Assembly: GCA_015178975.1 (NCBI GenBank) | Contig: WHVD01000044.1 | Location: forward strand, 310,001-374,000 | Reading direction: 5' to 3' | Length of the DNA: 64,000 bases | DNA from: Hysterangium stoloniferum | Lineage: Eukaryota; Basidiomycota; Agaricomycetes; Hysterangiales; Hysterangiaceae | Shown: piece by piece, positions 11,061 to 22,868 of the stretch | Numbering within the stretch: position 1 is the first letter of the stretch | How the letters are laid out: the number at the start of each line of letters is the position of its first letter | The notes under the pieces: generated by a model | The model's input: the letters and a program-made list of their open reading frames with translations, nothing else | What the model was told of the DNA's origin: nothing | The model's database searches: none | Translations under genes and position numbers: made by a program

Positions 11061-14000
11061 CTACACTCCAAACACATGGTGTGCCCCCGTCGCTGCAATC
11101 TGTCTCAGCGAAATCTGTCCATTTATGGCCTGAGGATTCTCGAGTAGCTCCCTTGATCCGAATTCCTTGGGGGAGAGATGGTACTTTTTAAGATGGTCTT
11201 GGTTGATCACTGGGTGTAGTTGATATTCCGAGGGAATGCGGAGTCGAAAGACTTGAGGATTGATCTTCTCCAAGACTTTGAATGGTCCTATCTGTCTTTG
11301 TATAAGTTTCCTCCCAGGTCCTTTGGCTTCGACAAGCTTGAGGGAATGAGAACATAATCTCCTTCTGAGATATCTTCCACCGATGTCCTTTTCTTATTGT
11401 AGCTGCGAGCTTGCATTTCTTGTGCTCACGCAATCGAATCCCATGCCACCTGTCGATGGTTTTCCAATTCTAAAATCCATTGGTCAGCTAAAGGGCTATC
11501 CGACAATTCCCTGGGAACCACGGGGTCATCCCCTCCAAGGCAGCGAGACATTCCTCTTGGTAGGTATCCCATCAGCAAAAAGGCCAGTGTGTAACTTGTT
11601 GAACTCTAAACTGTAATTGTAGGTATGAGCCACCACCTGAGTCCATTTAGACCATTCCTCTTTTGAAGATGTGCAGTACGCTCTGAGCATTTGCTCAACG
11701 ATGGCATTGGCGTTCTCCGTTTGACCATCAGTTTGAGGATGATGAGATGAGGATACCATGAGGGTGCTTCCGTATACCTTGCAGACCTCTCTCCAGAACC
11801 TACAGGTCCATCTCTTGTCTTGATCACAGATTATCCTTGAGGGTAGGCCAAAAGGAGCAGCTACATACTTTATTCACAAAGATTCATGCAAATCCTTCTG
11901 CGGATAGATCTGAAGTTGTGGGCTCACAAATTAAAAAACACGTGAGTTTATCCACAGCAACAAAGATGGCTGAGTAAGCACCCTCTGTGGAAGGAGGCAA
12001 TCCAGTAATTAGGTCCATTGAGACAACCTCAAACAGCCTGAAGGGTACATCTGCGGGTCGAAGAGCTCCCTGTCGAGCGGAATGATCAACCTTAGTTTTC
12101 TGGCATATGTCACAGCTGCAAGCATATGCCATACAGTCCTGCAACATCCTCGGCCAGAAAAACTGGTCCTTCATCAGCTGAAAAAGTCTGTGACCACCTG
12201 CATGAGCTCCTTCAAAGAGGTTGTCATGTATCAATTTGAGTATGGTTGACGTCATGCTGCTAGGTATGCAGATTCAACTTTTCCAGTCCGAATCTCGAAA
12301 GAATAATAGCTTATTCTTGCTGATGAAATAGTGCAAGGGGGTAGCTACCATATTTGGGGAAATGGGCACAGTGGCGTAATGATTTCTGAAGGCGGGATCT
12401 CTCTGATATCCGTCGCGAAGTTCCTTAGTATAATTCCCATCGATTTCTATAAGCAATTGGGGGTTCGAGAGAGTAAAGTTTGCCTCGTCAAGTTCATCAT
12501 TTCTGGGGAGGTTATGCAAATCCCATTTCGTTTGGGGGACCTCTTCCATCATTCCAACTGGTTCAACTACCTTGTGGTGAGTGAGAAAGATGGCCTTTTC
12601 TGCTGGTTTGTTCTCCCATAATGTCTCATTGTCATTCCGGTTGTGAGAATCTGCTACGATTGGTAAGAGGTTGTCTCTCGTGGGACTAGCACAGTCAGGT
12701 ACTCGAGGAAGTCTAGACAGTGGGTCAACATTGCTGTGTATCTGTCCCACTCGATGTAAGATTTCCAGACCGGGGTATGCAGCATATACCGCCCCCCATG
12801 TAGCCAGTTGACGATTGGTATTCTCATAAGGTCTGGCCCATTGTAACGCCACATGGTCAGTGATCAGAAGGATATGTTCTCCCTCAATAAAGGGCTGGAA
12901 ATGGACTAGTCCCTCTTTAGCAGCTAACACTTCTCACTCTGTGGCTGAGTAATTACATTCTGCTTTCTTGAGTGTGTGGCTCCAATAGGTGATGATGCAC
13001 TTGACAGTGACACTGGTGTTGTCAAAATTTGAGGCCCAGGAATCTGTCCAAGTGAATTCTGGCTCCTTGGTTTTGTAACGAGTAATGAAAATGGGCACGT
13101 CTTGAGATTGATTGAAGGCTGATCTTGCTTGGGCATAGATTTTAGTATCTTTTAGATCCCTGAGTGTCATTTTCTGTATTTGTTGAAGACAACATCCCAG
13201 TCTGAAGTCTGAAGTGTCCATGTATAGCCGATAAGGCATGCCACTTGTGGGGTGTCCAAGTACTGGAGCAGAGCTCAATGCAACCTTGATGTCTTCAAAA
13301 GCTCAGGCATGTTCAGAATCCCAAGTCCAACGGACTCCTTTCTTTAAGAGGTTGAAGAGCGGAGCAACTGTCCAGGAATAAAATGGTATGTAAGCTGAGA
13401 AGTACAGAACCATCCCGAGGAAGCATTGAAGATCTGCTATCTTGGAAGGTGTAGCTAGTTCCAGTATGGCAGTGACCTTCTCTTGATGGGTCAAAAAACC
13501 GAGTCTAGACACCTTATGTGAAGAGTGGTGGAAGTTCTAACCGTTCTATATATGAAGAATATCGACCATTTAGGTACGACACAGAGTTGTAGTGATTGTC
13601 TAAGTCTAATACACACTGAACGAGTATTGACTATTTAGTTCAATACGTCTGAGTGAAGTAACTATCTAAGGTAGAGTAGATAGCTAAAACACATAAATGG
13701 AATCAACCGTTAGGTGCGATTCCGAATGACTGCTCGAGTGTAGAAAAGAATAACAAGAGTCGAATAATAGAGTAGCGTGGATGTGGTCCACATGGATTGA
13801 GATATAAGTGGAGTTTCAACTGGCACAGTTCAAAACTCTGATTGTGTAGATAGTTGAAGCCCGTCAGTGACAGTTGAGATGATACCCCAATCACAACTTA
13901 CAGGACACTAACTGGTGTCTGAGTAAGTCATGGTTGCAGGGTAAAAAGTGTCTGAGTTTTAACTACGGGTGCTAGAACACATAAGTCTGGCATATATGCA

Positions 14001-15869
14001 CCCACAAGAGTCAATGTACCGCATACATAGGTCGTTGAACTAATTATAAGTGTATAATAAAATAGAGAGAGTAGAAATAATAAAGGAAATATAGTATGAG
14101 CTCATCCAGACTATATTTCCTGAGTATATTTCGCCATACCTCTCACACCTTATGTCCTAGTAATAGAATGGAGTTATACCCAACGTAGCATTTCTTGGGC
14201 GAGAGAGTGATTCCCACTGCAATTATGGCTTGTAGAACCTGGTCTAGATGCTCTAAATGATCATCCCATGTCTTAGAAAAGATCCCAATGTCATCAATAT
14301 AAACCAGGCAGAATATCCATAAGTAAGGTGCAAGTACAGTTTGCATAACTCTCTGGAATATAGAGGGTCCATTACAAAGTCCAAAGGGCATTCTCCTGAA
14401 TTGCCACAGTCCTCAATGGGATCTGAAAGCGGTCTTTGGTTTATCTTCTTCTAACATTTCAAGTTGGGTAAAGCCGGCTAATGTGTCAAAGGAAGATAGG
14501 ATGTTGGATCCTGAAAGTGCTTGCATGATTTCAGACTGGCGTGGCAACGGGAATTTGTCGGGAACTGTTAGGCTGTTCAGCTTCCTATAGTCAATCACCA
14601 CTCTCAGTTTCCTGTTGCAATAGATGACAAAGGCTGGCGCCCCCCAAGGACTTTTGGACAGTTCTATTACTCCCTGTTGAAACCAAGTATCCATTAGTTC
14701 ATCAATGACCTTGCTATTGGCTGTGGAAGTTGGAAACATTGACATTGAAATAGGTTGTGCACTTTCTTTCAATGGGACATTGACCTTGACGTCTACTTGT
14801 CCTAAATGCCCATCTACTCCAAAGGCTTGGATGTTCTTAGTCAATACCAACTCCAAGTGGGAGGAGACGTCAGCAGGAATGTCAGGTCCTAAGTTAACCA
14901 ACTTATGTAGGTCCTCCGCATGAAATGTTTCCGTGGTGGCAACCTCTGACATTTCAGGGCTTGCTGGGTCAAAATCATCTGCGAGTTCCCATTCTGGGGG
15001 CTGTCCAGAAGGTCGAGGATTAAGGACATGCTCCTCTTCTATTCTTGATAGGCTCTCTATGAGGTGAGTGATCTTGGTTGCCATTGATTGCATTGATCCC
15101 TTCTCAGTTGAAGATCTAGGCGTCTGAACCTATTTGTTCACATTGTGAATTAATCCAACAGTTTCCCCTCGTCTAATGATTCTTGGTGTCAGAGAGGGAT
15201 TAGCGAGAGATCATGGCGCATTCCCTAGAGATAGCAGTGGTGGGAGTGGCTAGTATACTTCCATCATCATTCTGCAGGACAACTCCCTCGACTATCCATT
15301 GGTCACTGATAAGATCTCTGACAAAGATTGGTACTAGTCGAGCTGATTCCAGTTCTATAGTACAATCCTGTAGGGCCCATGCGACTCTTTCAGTACGCAC
15401 CCCTTTGTCTGGTTTGGAGGTTAATTCAGGTGAGTCATTGGCTAGTTCCTCAAGGGGGATCTTGCTAATTGAGAAGGCTAAAGGCTGCGGCTCCTTGGAG
15501 GAACTGGCTGGGATAGACCCCATCCTCCCTGGCAGAATCAATCTAGAGCCCAACGGCTGGTCTGGTAGTGTCCCGATCTCATAGTTCACGTGAAAGTCCT
15601 CTCCAAGAAGAATTGGGACGGTCATGCCTCAGACAATGTATGTTTCGGTGGTAAATTTAAGGAGCATACCGGTGTTGTCTTTGAGGTAAATGGGGATATT
15701 GACGTATCCTAAGACCTTAGCATTACCAGTAAGCTGTACGAGACGTAACTTGAGTCCTTGCTTGAGCTTGGGGCGGTCCTCTAGCTCCTTATAAAAATCC
15801 TCCAAAATTAAGGAGAGGTCAGCCCCAGCATCCAGCCTGATTTTAATAGGACTAGAGGCTTCTGAGTTC
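11061..15869 (-). pseudogene. pol region of element B (protease, RT, RNase H, integrase)
   Basis: On the minus strand the domains follow the Ty3/Gypsy order. Protease is near 15629-15869 (RLDAGADLSLI, the D-A/S-G type active site). Reverse transcriptase is around 14143-15093 (FCLVYIDDIGIFS, a YxDD box) and continues around 13303-13512. RNase H lies around 12930-13278 (PYRLYMDTSDFRLGCCL), and the integrase zinc region and core around 11526-12255 (CDICQKTKVDHS, VSMDLITGLP). It is split by a solo LTR. It is broken in many places and is fossil only. Confidence 0.88.
13517..14147 (-). repeat. Solo LTR of family B inserted in the RT region of element B
   Basis: 631 bp, TGTGAAGAGTGG to ACCTCTCACA, flanked by the perfect 5-bp duplication CCTTA (13512-13516 and 14148-14152). 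It sits within the reverse transcriptase region of element B. This is a case of the family inserting into its own member, and it is younger than element B's own insertion. Confidence 0.94.
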
Positions 15870-15882
15870 TGTAATGTATTAG

Positions 15883-16602
15883 TGTTACGACCGTGTCGCA
15901 ACCCTATCGGCCCCGAGGTTATCGCCACTTGTCAACGTTTCAAGTCGTCCCCTCGGAAACCATCGGCCCCGAAGCTGACGAATGTTTCGCGAAGATCAAA
16001 CTCCATTTACGCCCACGTCAAATAACTCGTATTGTCTGGTCAAACTTTGATACGTCCCCTTTATTATGTTGATCCGTTCAATCTTATGTTTCGCATATGT
16101 CTATCTATATTTGTAGTCCTCGAACCATTTCCTTTTATCGTAATTCCGCTCTCGGTTATCATCGGCCTCCGAACTAATCATGAACTTCCCGTTCCTAGTC
16201 AAGCTTATTGTTAATACCGTGTTCCGCCCTTCTCCCCATTAGTATTTTCCAGACGCCTGTTACTTGTATATGAACCCGCTGTAATTGTAGTTACTGGACA
16301 ATCAGAATATCGACTCAGAATACCCTCATACACCTGTATCAGTCTCATACTAAGACTTCCCCCATCCGCCTTCGCGTGCGCTCGCCCACTTCCGGCCCCG
16401 ACCCCTTGGCCCGACGCTCGACTTGTCCTTCGATTCCGATCGGTATCACGCCGAAAGGTACTCACTAGGACTAGTCTTCACCCGCCCGAAATTTAAGGAC
16501 ATCCTGCGGATATTTGCGAGGGCGCAGCCCATAAGCTGAAGCCAAGTCCTTCCGATCGGTCCCTGTCGGCCACCGACATTAGTCAGTTTCCAGTTCTTAA
16601 CA
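15883..16602 (+). repeat. 5' LTR of chromovirus C
   Basis: 720 bp, TGTTACGACCGTGTCGC to CCAGTTCTTAACA. It is identical by eye to the 3' LTR 22869-23588 and to the inverted solo copy at 37348-38067. The short open frames inside it, present in all three copies, are LTR by-products. Confidence 0.95.
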
Positions 16603-16640
16603 GTATATTCTGATTTCACACTCGCATTTTCCGTCTAAAC

Positions 16641-17939
16641 ATGCCTCCGAGGAAAAATGCCAAGCCTAGCGGCGAAGCAGAATCTTCCACTCTCAAGTCT
16701 CCTTTTCTGTATACAGCCCGAGCTACTCAGAAAACTCCGCTACCAGAAACCTCCGAAGAATCTCGCTTTGTGGAGATTACCGGCGATGCTGAAGAAGTAA
16801 CTGAAGCAACCGATCCCGAAGCAACTGAGGAGATTAACAATCAACCAGTTTCGGAACACGAACCCGAGGATGGCGACCAACCTCAGGCTAGTGGCTCCAA
16901 GAAGTCTGCAAAGAAGAAACCGGCTCTCGACCCTGAAGAAACATGGGAATTGTTTTCAGGTACACTAGGATCCCTTAATGAATTCCTTAAAAGCAATATC
17001 AAGGAAAAGGAACCTGGGCAAACCCGAGTCAACAAACCCGAGCCATTTACTGGCTCAAACCCGAAGAAATTGCCGACATTCCTTATGCAATGTCGATTCA
17101 ACTTTCGGGACCGCCCGGCTGCATTCGCAACGGATGACCGAAAGGTAAACTTCGCACTCTCATACCTTAAGGATTCCGCAGCAGCCTGGTTTGAACCCGC
17201 ATTTTCTGGCCTCACCTCTGAAGACCCCGATTGGCTCCATGATTGGGATGCCTTTGTCGAGGAACTCGAAACCAACTTCGGCCCCTACGACCAAACCGGC
17301 GATGCCGAAACCGCGCTTTCTAATCTCAAAATGAAAGACACTCAGCGCATCACCGATTATATCGTCCAGTTCAACAACCTCGCCGCGCGTTGCGACTGGG
17401 GCGATTCGGCCCTCCGTTACCAGTTTTACTCCGGCCTTCCGTCTCGCCTCAAAGACGAAGTCTCCAAAGGAGAGACCGGCAAGCCGAAAACCCTCCCTCT
17501 CATGCGCCTGAAAGCCCAAAACGCAGACGCTCGATACTGGGAACGACGTTCAGAAATCAGTCGCGAAAACCCGTCGGACAAAAAATCATCGGACAACAAA
17601 AATGCCAATAAGTCTGGTAACCAAAACACCAATATAACTGGCAACTCGACTTCCGATAAGAAGTCCGAAAACAAAGGGTCTAACGACAAAAAAGGCAAGG
17701 GCAAACAGTCGAATAAGTCTCAAGACAAAGACAAACCCGACCTAACTGGCAAACTCGGCTCCGATGGCAAGCTCCTACCACAGGAAAAGCAACGCCGAAT
17801 GGACAACAACCTTTGTTTGTTGTGTGCAGATCCCGGACACCGAGTCGCTGCATGCCCAAAAGCCACAAAAGCCCGATCGGCCAACACGGCCACGACCTCA
17901 CAACCGGCCAAGCCGGCTGCCGAGTCGAAAAAAGATTAA
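16641..17939 (+). CDS. gag of chromovirus C
   Basis: 432 residues starting at ATG 16641, 38 bp after the 5' LTR. It has an acidic, low-complexity N-terminal third. A retrotransposon gag-like core follows around residues 130-290 (PEPFTGSNPKKLPTFLMQC, YLKDSAAAWFEPA), then a Lys/Asn/Ser-rich linker. A CCHC zinc knuckle (CLLCADPGHRVAACPK) lies near residues 393-408. This layout is typical of Ty3/Gypsy gag. It overlaps the start of the pol frame, which lies in the -1 register. Confidence 0.93.
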   Translation: MPPRKNAKPSGEAESSTLKSPFLYTARATQKTPLPETSEESRFVEITGDAEEVTEATDPEATEEINNQPVSEHEPEDGDQPQASGSKKSAKKKPALDPEETWELFSGTLGSLNEFLKSNIKEKEPGQTRVNKPEPFTGSNPKKLPTFLMQCRFNFRDRPAAFATDDRKVNFALSYLKDSAAAWFEPAFSGLTSEDPDWLHDWDAFVEELETNFGPYDQTGDAETALSNLKMKDTQRITDYIVQFNNLAARCDWGDSALRYQFYSGLPSRLKDEVSKGETGKPKTLPLMRLKAQNADARYWERRSEISRENPSDKKSSDNKNANKSGNQNTNITGNSTSDKKSENKGSNDKKGKGKQSNKSQDKDKPDLTGKLGSDGKLLPQEKQRRMDNNLCLLCADPGHRVAACPKATKARSANTATTSQPAKPAAESKKD

Positions 17940-20900
17940 GCAACTCTCTGGATTCCGTGCGGTTGGAGAGTTGCGTTGAATCTCCTCGCACACCGGAAAA
18001 TTGTCATCTTAACGCATCCGCATTGTATGATCCTAATTCTTTGTTCATAAATCTTACTTCGGAACCTCTCGGGAGTTTCACTTTTCGAGCTCTCATAGAT
18101 TCAGGTTCAACCCATTGTTTTATAGATACAAGTTTTTCCAGAAAAAATCAGTTGAAAACCTATGCAATAGATCCGATTCCGCTCCGACTTTTTGATGGTA
18201 CCTCAAACTCCGTAATCTCGCAAGCCTGCGAACTCCGACTTCGGTTCCCGTGTGGAACCTTTCAGACAGTTACGTTTTTTGTAACACAGTTGGACTCGAG
18301 CTGCTCCGTGGTTCTAGGACATAACTGGCTCACCCGCTATAATCCGTTGATTGATTGGGTATTGGGCAGTATCCATTTCCGAACCCCGTCGGCACCCGAT
18401 ACGACTGTTCCGTTTCCGCCTGTTTCGGCAAATATGGCCTCTACAGCACCTCCGGCCCCCGTGGCAAATCCGAGCTCTCCGCCGCCTGTCTCTCTAATAA
18501 ACGCCGCAGCTTTTATGAGAGCCATCAATTTGGACGGCTCCCGAGCATTTACAGTCAATCTTAAAGTTGACGAAGTCACCGGTCGCTTTGCATCCCCGGT
18601 GACCGAACCGATCGCAGATTTAGAAGGTGTTCCTAAAAAATACCATGAATTTGCAGATGTCTTCAGTAAACAAAAAGCCGATCGACTCACCCCTCACAGG
18701 CCTTACGATTTGAAAATTGATATTGAAGATGGTTCACATCCGCCCCTAGGCCCAGTTTATCCTCTCTCGCAGTCCGAATTATCGGCTATCCGAGATTTCT
18801 TGGATGAACATTTGGCTATAGGTTTTATCCGACCCTCAAAGTCTCCCTATGGAGCCCCTGTCCTATTCGTTCGGAAAAAAGACGGTTCCCTTCGACTTTG
18901 CGTTGACTTTCGAGGACTAAACGCGATTACTCGAAAAGACAAGTACCCATTACCATTAATCTCCGATTTACTCGACGCCCCTCGGAAGGCCCGAATTTAT
19001 ACAAAGATAGATCTCAAACACGCCTATCATTTGGTTCGGATCGCCGAAGGCGACGAATGGAAAACGGCTTTTCGCACTCGCTATGGCTCCTTTGAATGGT
19101 TAGTAATGCCTTTCGGCCTCACCAACGCTCCGTCGGTCTTTCAACGTTTTATCAACGATGTCTTTTCCGACCTCCTTGACGTCTTTGTCATTGTGTACCT
19201 AGACGACATCCTCATCTTCTCCGAAGACCCTACACTTCATGATGAACACGTCCGTGAAGTCCTCCGAAGACTCCGAAAACATGGTCTTTTTGCGAATGGT
19301 AAAAAATGTTCTTTTGATGTCGACACGGTTGAATACTTAGGCTTCATGATGGGACCCGATGGTCTCCGCATGGACGACGCTAAAATTCAAGTCATTCAAG
19401 ATTGGCTGGAACCCCGAAAGGTTAAAGATATTCAATCCTTTTTAGGCTTCGCCAATTTTTATCGCCGTTTCATTCACAATTACTCAAAAATTACCGTTCC
19501 GCTCACTCGTCTTACTCGCAAAGACGCCCCGTGGAATTTCTCCGAAGAATGCCGATCGGCATTCCAGGAATTGAAAAGTGCGTTTACATCCGCCCCTATC
19601 TTGTCGCACTGGAAACCCGACGTTCAACTCATCGTGGAAACTGATGCTTCGGACTATGCGCTTGCCGCGATATTGTCCATTCTGGACACCGATGGTGAAG
19701 TACACCCAGTAGCTTTTCTGTCTCGCACATTTTCGGCGCCCGAACTCAACTACGACGTTCACGATAAGGAATTACTCGCAATATTTGAAGCTTTCAAGAC
19801 ATGGCGACATTATTTGGAGGGCTCGGCCCACCCGGTAGATGTTATTACAGACCACAAAAATTTAGTTTACTTTTCAACCACAAAACTTCTCACCCGTCGA
19901 CAAGCTCGATGGTCCGAATACCTCTCCGCTTTCAACATGGTAATCCGCTTCCGTCCCGGCCGCCTTGGTGGAAAACCCGACGCTATGACTAGACGATGGG
20001 ACGTCTATCCTAAAGAGGGGAGTAGCGACTACGCCACAGTTAATCCGCATAATTTCAAACCTATGTTTTCATCGGAACAACTGTCCGCATCTATCCGAGC
20101 CACTTACCTCATTCATCCAGTCTTGCGAAGTGTTATCCTTATGGATACCGAAAAGTTACATCAAGACATGCTATCGGCAATTCCATTTGACCCAGTCACC
20201 AAAGCACACCTCGATAACCCGTCCGACCCCGATCAGCCCCGATGGTCATTAGACTCACAAGGTTTCATTCGACTTGACAATCGCATTTATGTACCGGATT
20301 CCGACACCCTTCGGCTGCGAATCCTACAACATAAGCACGACCACCCAATCTCAGGACATTTCGGCCTCAATAAGACCCTCTCACTCATTAGAAGAGAATA
20401 TACATGGCCCGGCATCCGAGATTTTGTTAAGCACTATTGTAAATCCTGTACTACGTGTTTACGCTCTAAATCACAGCGACACAAACCATATGGCCTACTC
20501 AAACAATTACCGATACCGGAAAAACCCTGGAACTCGATTTCTATGGATTTTATCGAGCACCTACCGGCATCCGAAGGTCACACAGCAATCCTAGTTGTTG
20601 TGGATCGGCTCTCAAAGCAAAGTATTTTCATTCCAACATATGACACGATAACATCTGTACAGTTAGCTGAATTATTCGTTACCCACGTATTTTCCAAGCA
20701 TGGCATTCCGTCGCATGTCACATCCGATCGCGGCTCCGAGTTTGTCTCTCACTTCTTTAGGTCACTCGGAAAAGCACTAGACATGAAGTTACACTTCACT
20801 TCGGGCTATCACCCGGAAGGCGATGGACAAACCGAACGCATGAATCAAACCTTGGAGCAATACATCCGTGTCTATTGCAACTATCAACAAGACAATTGGA

Positions 20901-21625
20901 AATCACTACTACCGCTGGCCGAATTCGCATACAACAACGCACCAAATGCCACTACTGGCATTTCGCCTTTCTTCGCAAATAAAGGCTACAACCCCAACAT
21001 CGCAATCCACCCGGAACGCGATCTCGCATCCGCCCGTGCTCAAGACTTTGTTACAAACCTCGACGAGCTACATCAAGAACTTCGTAAAACTATCGCAATG
21101 GCTCAAGAACGATACCAACGGTCTGCGGATAAAAACCGACTTCCACCTCCTGATTTCAAGATCGGAGACCAAGTATTCGTTAAAGCCGAGTTTTTCCGAA
21201 CTACTAGACCTTCTAAGAAGCTCTCTGAAAAATATTTAGGTCCTTTCGAAGTTATAGCACAAGCCGGCACACTTTCATGGACGCTTCGGCTCCCCGACAA
21301 CATGCGTGCAGTGCACCCGGTATTTCATGTATCTATGTTAGAACCTTGTGTTCCTAACAATATACCGGATCGCATACAGCCACCACCTCCACCCGTGATT
21401 ATTGATGGGGAACCCGAATTCGAGATATCAGAAATCCTAGACTCAAAAATCGACAATCGCCGACGCTCATGCAAATTACTTTATTTGGTCAAATGGGCTG
21501 GCTATGAAGGTACAGATGAAGAAACTTCATGGATCCTAGCTACAGAGCTCGGTAATGCCTCGGAAATCGTTTTAGGGTTTCACCAAGCTTATCCGAACAA
21601 ACCCGGTCCTCTCAATTCCTTATAA
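17813..21625 (+). CDS. pol of chromovirus C (protease, RT, RNase H, integrase, chromodomain)
   Basis: A 1,270-codon open frame. In order it shows an aspartic protease motif (ALIDSGSTHCFID), reverse transcriptase with the YLDDILIFS box, RNase H (VETDASDYALAAIL), the integrase HHCC zinc region (CKSCTTCLRSKSQ), the integrase core (ISMDFIEHLPASEGHTAI, HVTSDRGSEF) and a C-terminal chromodomain (LYLVKWAGYEGTDEETSWIL). The frame overlaps the end of gag by about 127 bp in the -1 register, as in Ty3/Gypsy elements that use frameshifting or re-initiation. The true start of the pol product cannot be fixed from sequence alone. Confidence 0.95.
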   Translation: MFVVCRSRTPSRCMPKSHKSPIGQHGHDLTTGQAGCRVEKRLSNSLDSVRLESCVESPRTPENCHLNASALYDPNSLFINLTSEPLGSFTFRALIDSGSTHCFIDTSFSRKNQLKTYAIDPIPLRLFDGTSNSVISQACELRLRFPCGTFQTVTFFVTQLDSSCSVVLGHNWLTRYNPLIDWVLGSIHFRTPSAPDTTVPFPPVSANMASTAPPAPVANPSSPPPVSLINAAAFMRAINLDGSRAFTVNLKVDEVTGRFASPVTEPIADLEGVPKKYHEFADVFSKQKADRLTPHRPYDLKIDIEDGSHPPLGPVYPLSQSELSAIRDFLDEHLAIGFIRPSKSPYGAPVLFVRKKDGSLRLCVDFRGLNAITRKDKYPLPLISDLLDAPRKARIYTKIDLKHAYHLVRIAEGDEWKTAFRTRYGSFEWLVMPFGLTNAPSVFQRFINDVFSDLLDVFVIVYLDDILIFSEDPTLHDEHVREVLRRLRKHGLFANGKKCSFDVDTVEYLGFMMGPDGLRMDDAKIQVIQDWLEPRKVKDIQSFLGFANFYRRFIHNYSKITVPLTRLTRKDAPWNFSEECRSAFQELKSAFTSAPILSHWKPDVQLIVETDASDYALAAILSILDTDGEVHPVAFLSRTFSAPELNYDVHDKELLAIFEAFKTWRHYLEGSAHPVDVITDHKNLVYFSTTKLLTRRQARWSEYLSAFNMVIRFRPGRLGGKPDAMTRRWDVYPKEGSSDYATVNPHNFKPMFSSEQLSASIRATYLIHPVLRSVILMDTEKLHQDMLSAIPFDPVTKAHLDNPSDPDQPRWSLDSQGFIRLDNRIYVPDSDTLRLRILQHKHDHPISGHFGLNKTLSLIRREYTWPGIRDFVKHYCKSCTTCLRSKSQRHKPYGLLKQLPIPEKPWNSISMDFIEHLPASEGHTAILVVVDRLSKQSIFIPTYDTITSVQLAELFVTHVFSKHGIPSHVTSDRGSEFVSHFFRSLGKALDMKLHFTSGYHPEGDGQTERMNQTLEQYIRVYCNYQQDNWKSLLPLAEFAYNNAPNATTGISPFFANKGYNPNIAIHPERDLASARAQDFVTNLDELHQELRKTIAMAQERYQRSADKNRLPPPDFKIGDQVFVKAEFFRTTRPSKKLSEKYLGPFEVIAQAGTLSWTLRLPDNMRAVHPVFHVSMLEPCVPNNIPDRIQPPPPPVIIDGEPEFEISEILDSKIDNRRRSCKLLYLVKWAGYEGTDEETSWILATELGNASEIVLGFHQAYPNKPGPLNSL

Positions 21626-21735
21626 GACTATCACGCGGTATCCGACCTTTTTCCGACTATGCCTTATGTTTTCACGCTATGATTTGTTTGTTTAAAAAGA
21701 AAAACCGATATATTTCACTATCTAATTTTCTCCCT

Positions 21736-22696
21736 CTACAACTTCTCCCTCCTCTCCGACCTCCGAACCCACCTCCGCACTACAGCCACCGATACCACAT
21801 CACCGACCTTCTCCGAAACCCCAATTTCATGCCCACCGCAACTCGAGACTTCCAAATACTGCTCAAGTTGACCACCGAGAGACTCGATAACACTGGTCTG
21901 TTTCTCCAGCCCGACGCCCAAGAGTCGCAATTGCTCAGTTACGAGCCCTTGTTGTCGCAACATCTCATATCGGTACCGGCTCGTCTCCGAGAAGTAGGTC
22001 CGCATGAGGCGGTTTTGCTCTTCTAGAGCATCGGCCTGTCGCTCCTGGAATGAGCCATCGGCCCCCGGAAAAACACACCCAAGCTTCTGATCAGCGCACT
22101 CTTGACAAGTGCGGCCCCGACCATTGGTCCGGGGATGACAGGTTCGGCCCCGTTTCGTGCACCGATTGCACTTGGGGTCATTTTCGGGCCCCGCCTTGGG
22201 GGCCTGCTTTTGTTTCTATAAAAAATTATTTGGGAAGTTTTATTTTAGGAAACCGAACCCACCTTGGGGCTCGACGGCCCCGGTGCATCCTCCTCGTCCT
22301 CCTCTCCCTCTTCGTCATCGGACTCCGAAGGCGTTGCAGCCTTGCGCTAACAGATATTGTCAGTAAGGTTCACAAAAGACACCAAAGCCGACTCACTTTT
22401 CCCTCCCGCTTTTTTTTCGCCGCCTCCTCCCGTGCCCGATCGGCCTCCTGCTGCTTGTTCTTTGCAAGCACTGCTTCCCAGTGCTTGCGCGCGGCCTCTT
22501 CTGCCGCCTGTTTCTTTTCCTCGGCCTCGATGGCCGCCAACTCCTCCTTCTCTTTCTGCTCCTCCTCTTCACGCGCCTTTTTCTTCTGCTCGAGTATACG
22601 CCGACGCTCTTTCGCGTTCGCCGTACCACTCGGCGCCGACATGGGCGCAACTGTTAACCTAACCGGGAAGGGCTTTGACCCCGAGCCTATGGTCAT
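21736..22696 (-). CDS. Antisense reading frame of chromovirus C, coiled coil plus Cys-cluster
   Basis: On the minus strand between pol and the 3' LTR lies a coding-like stretch. First (22370-22696) comes a Lys/Glu/Ala-rich coiled coil (KERRRILEQKKKAREEEEQ). An acidic, Ser/Pro segment follows near 22260-22330. Last (about 21736-22215) comes a cysteine cluster of the form CNRC, then C, then CQEC, then C, reminiscent of a fungal Zn2-Cys6-type binuclear cluster, followed by a leucine-rich helix. The pieces are separated by intervals with GT...AG borders of about 50 bp, typical of fungal introns. I infer a spliced antisense gene carried by the element, perhaps a DNA-binding protein. The product and its use are unknown. 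Confidence 0.6.
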
Positions 22697-22868
22697 GGTG
22701 GTTAGAGGAAGGAAAGTGGATTTTCAAGCGCCAGGAACTCTCAAACTTTTATATGCAAACTTTTGCCGAGTCACATGATGTTTGACACACCCAGCCGTAC
22801 CCGACAAGTTTTACGTACGGGATCTAGATTTTCGGCCTCCTTGGGATTTCGGCCAAAAGGGGAGATAC

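Noticed and set aside
15883-16602. Small proteins in the chromovirus LTR (60 and 84 codons, repeated at 23018-23451 and 37485-37918)
   Set aside because: They lie wholly inside the LTR, have no family features, and are conserved only because the LTR copies are young.
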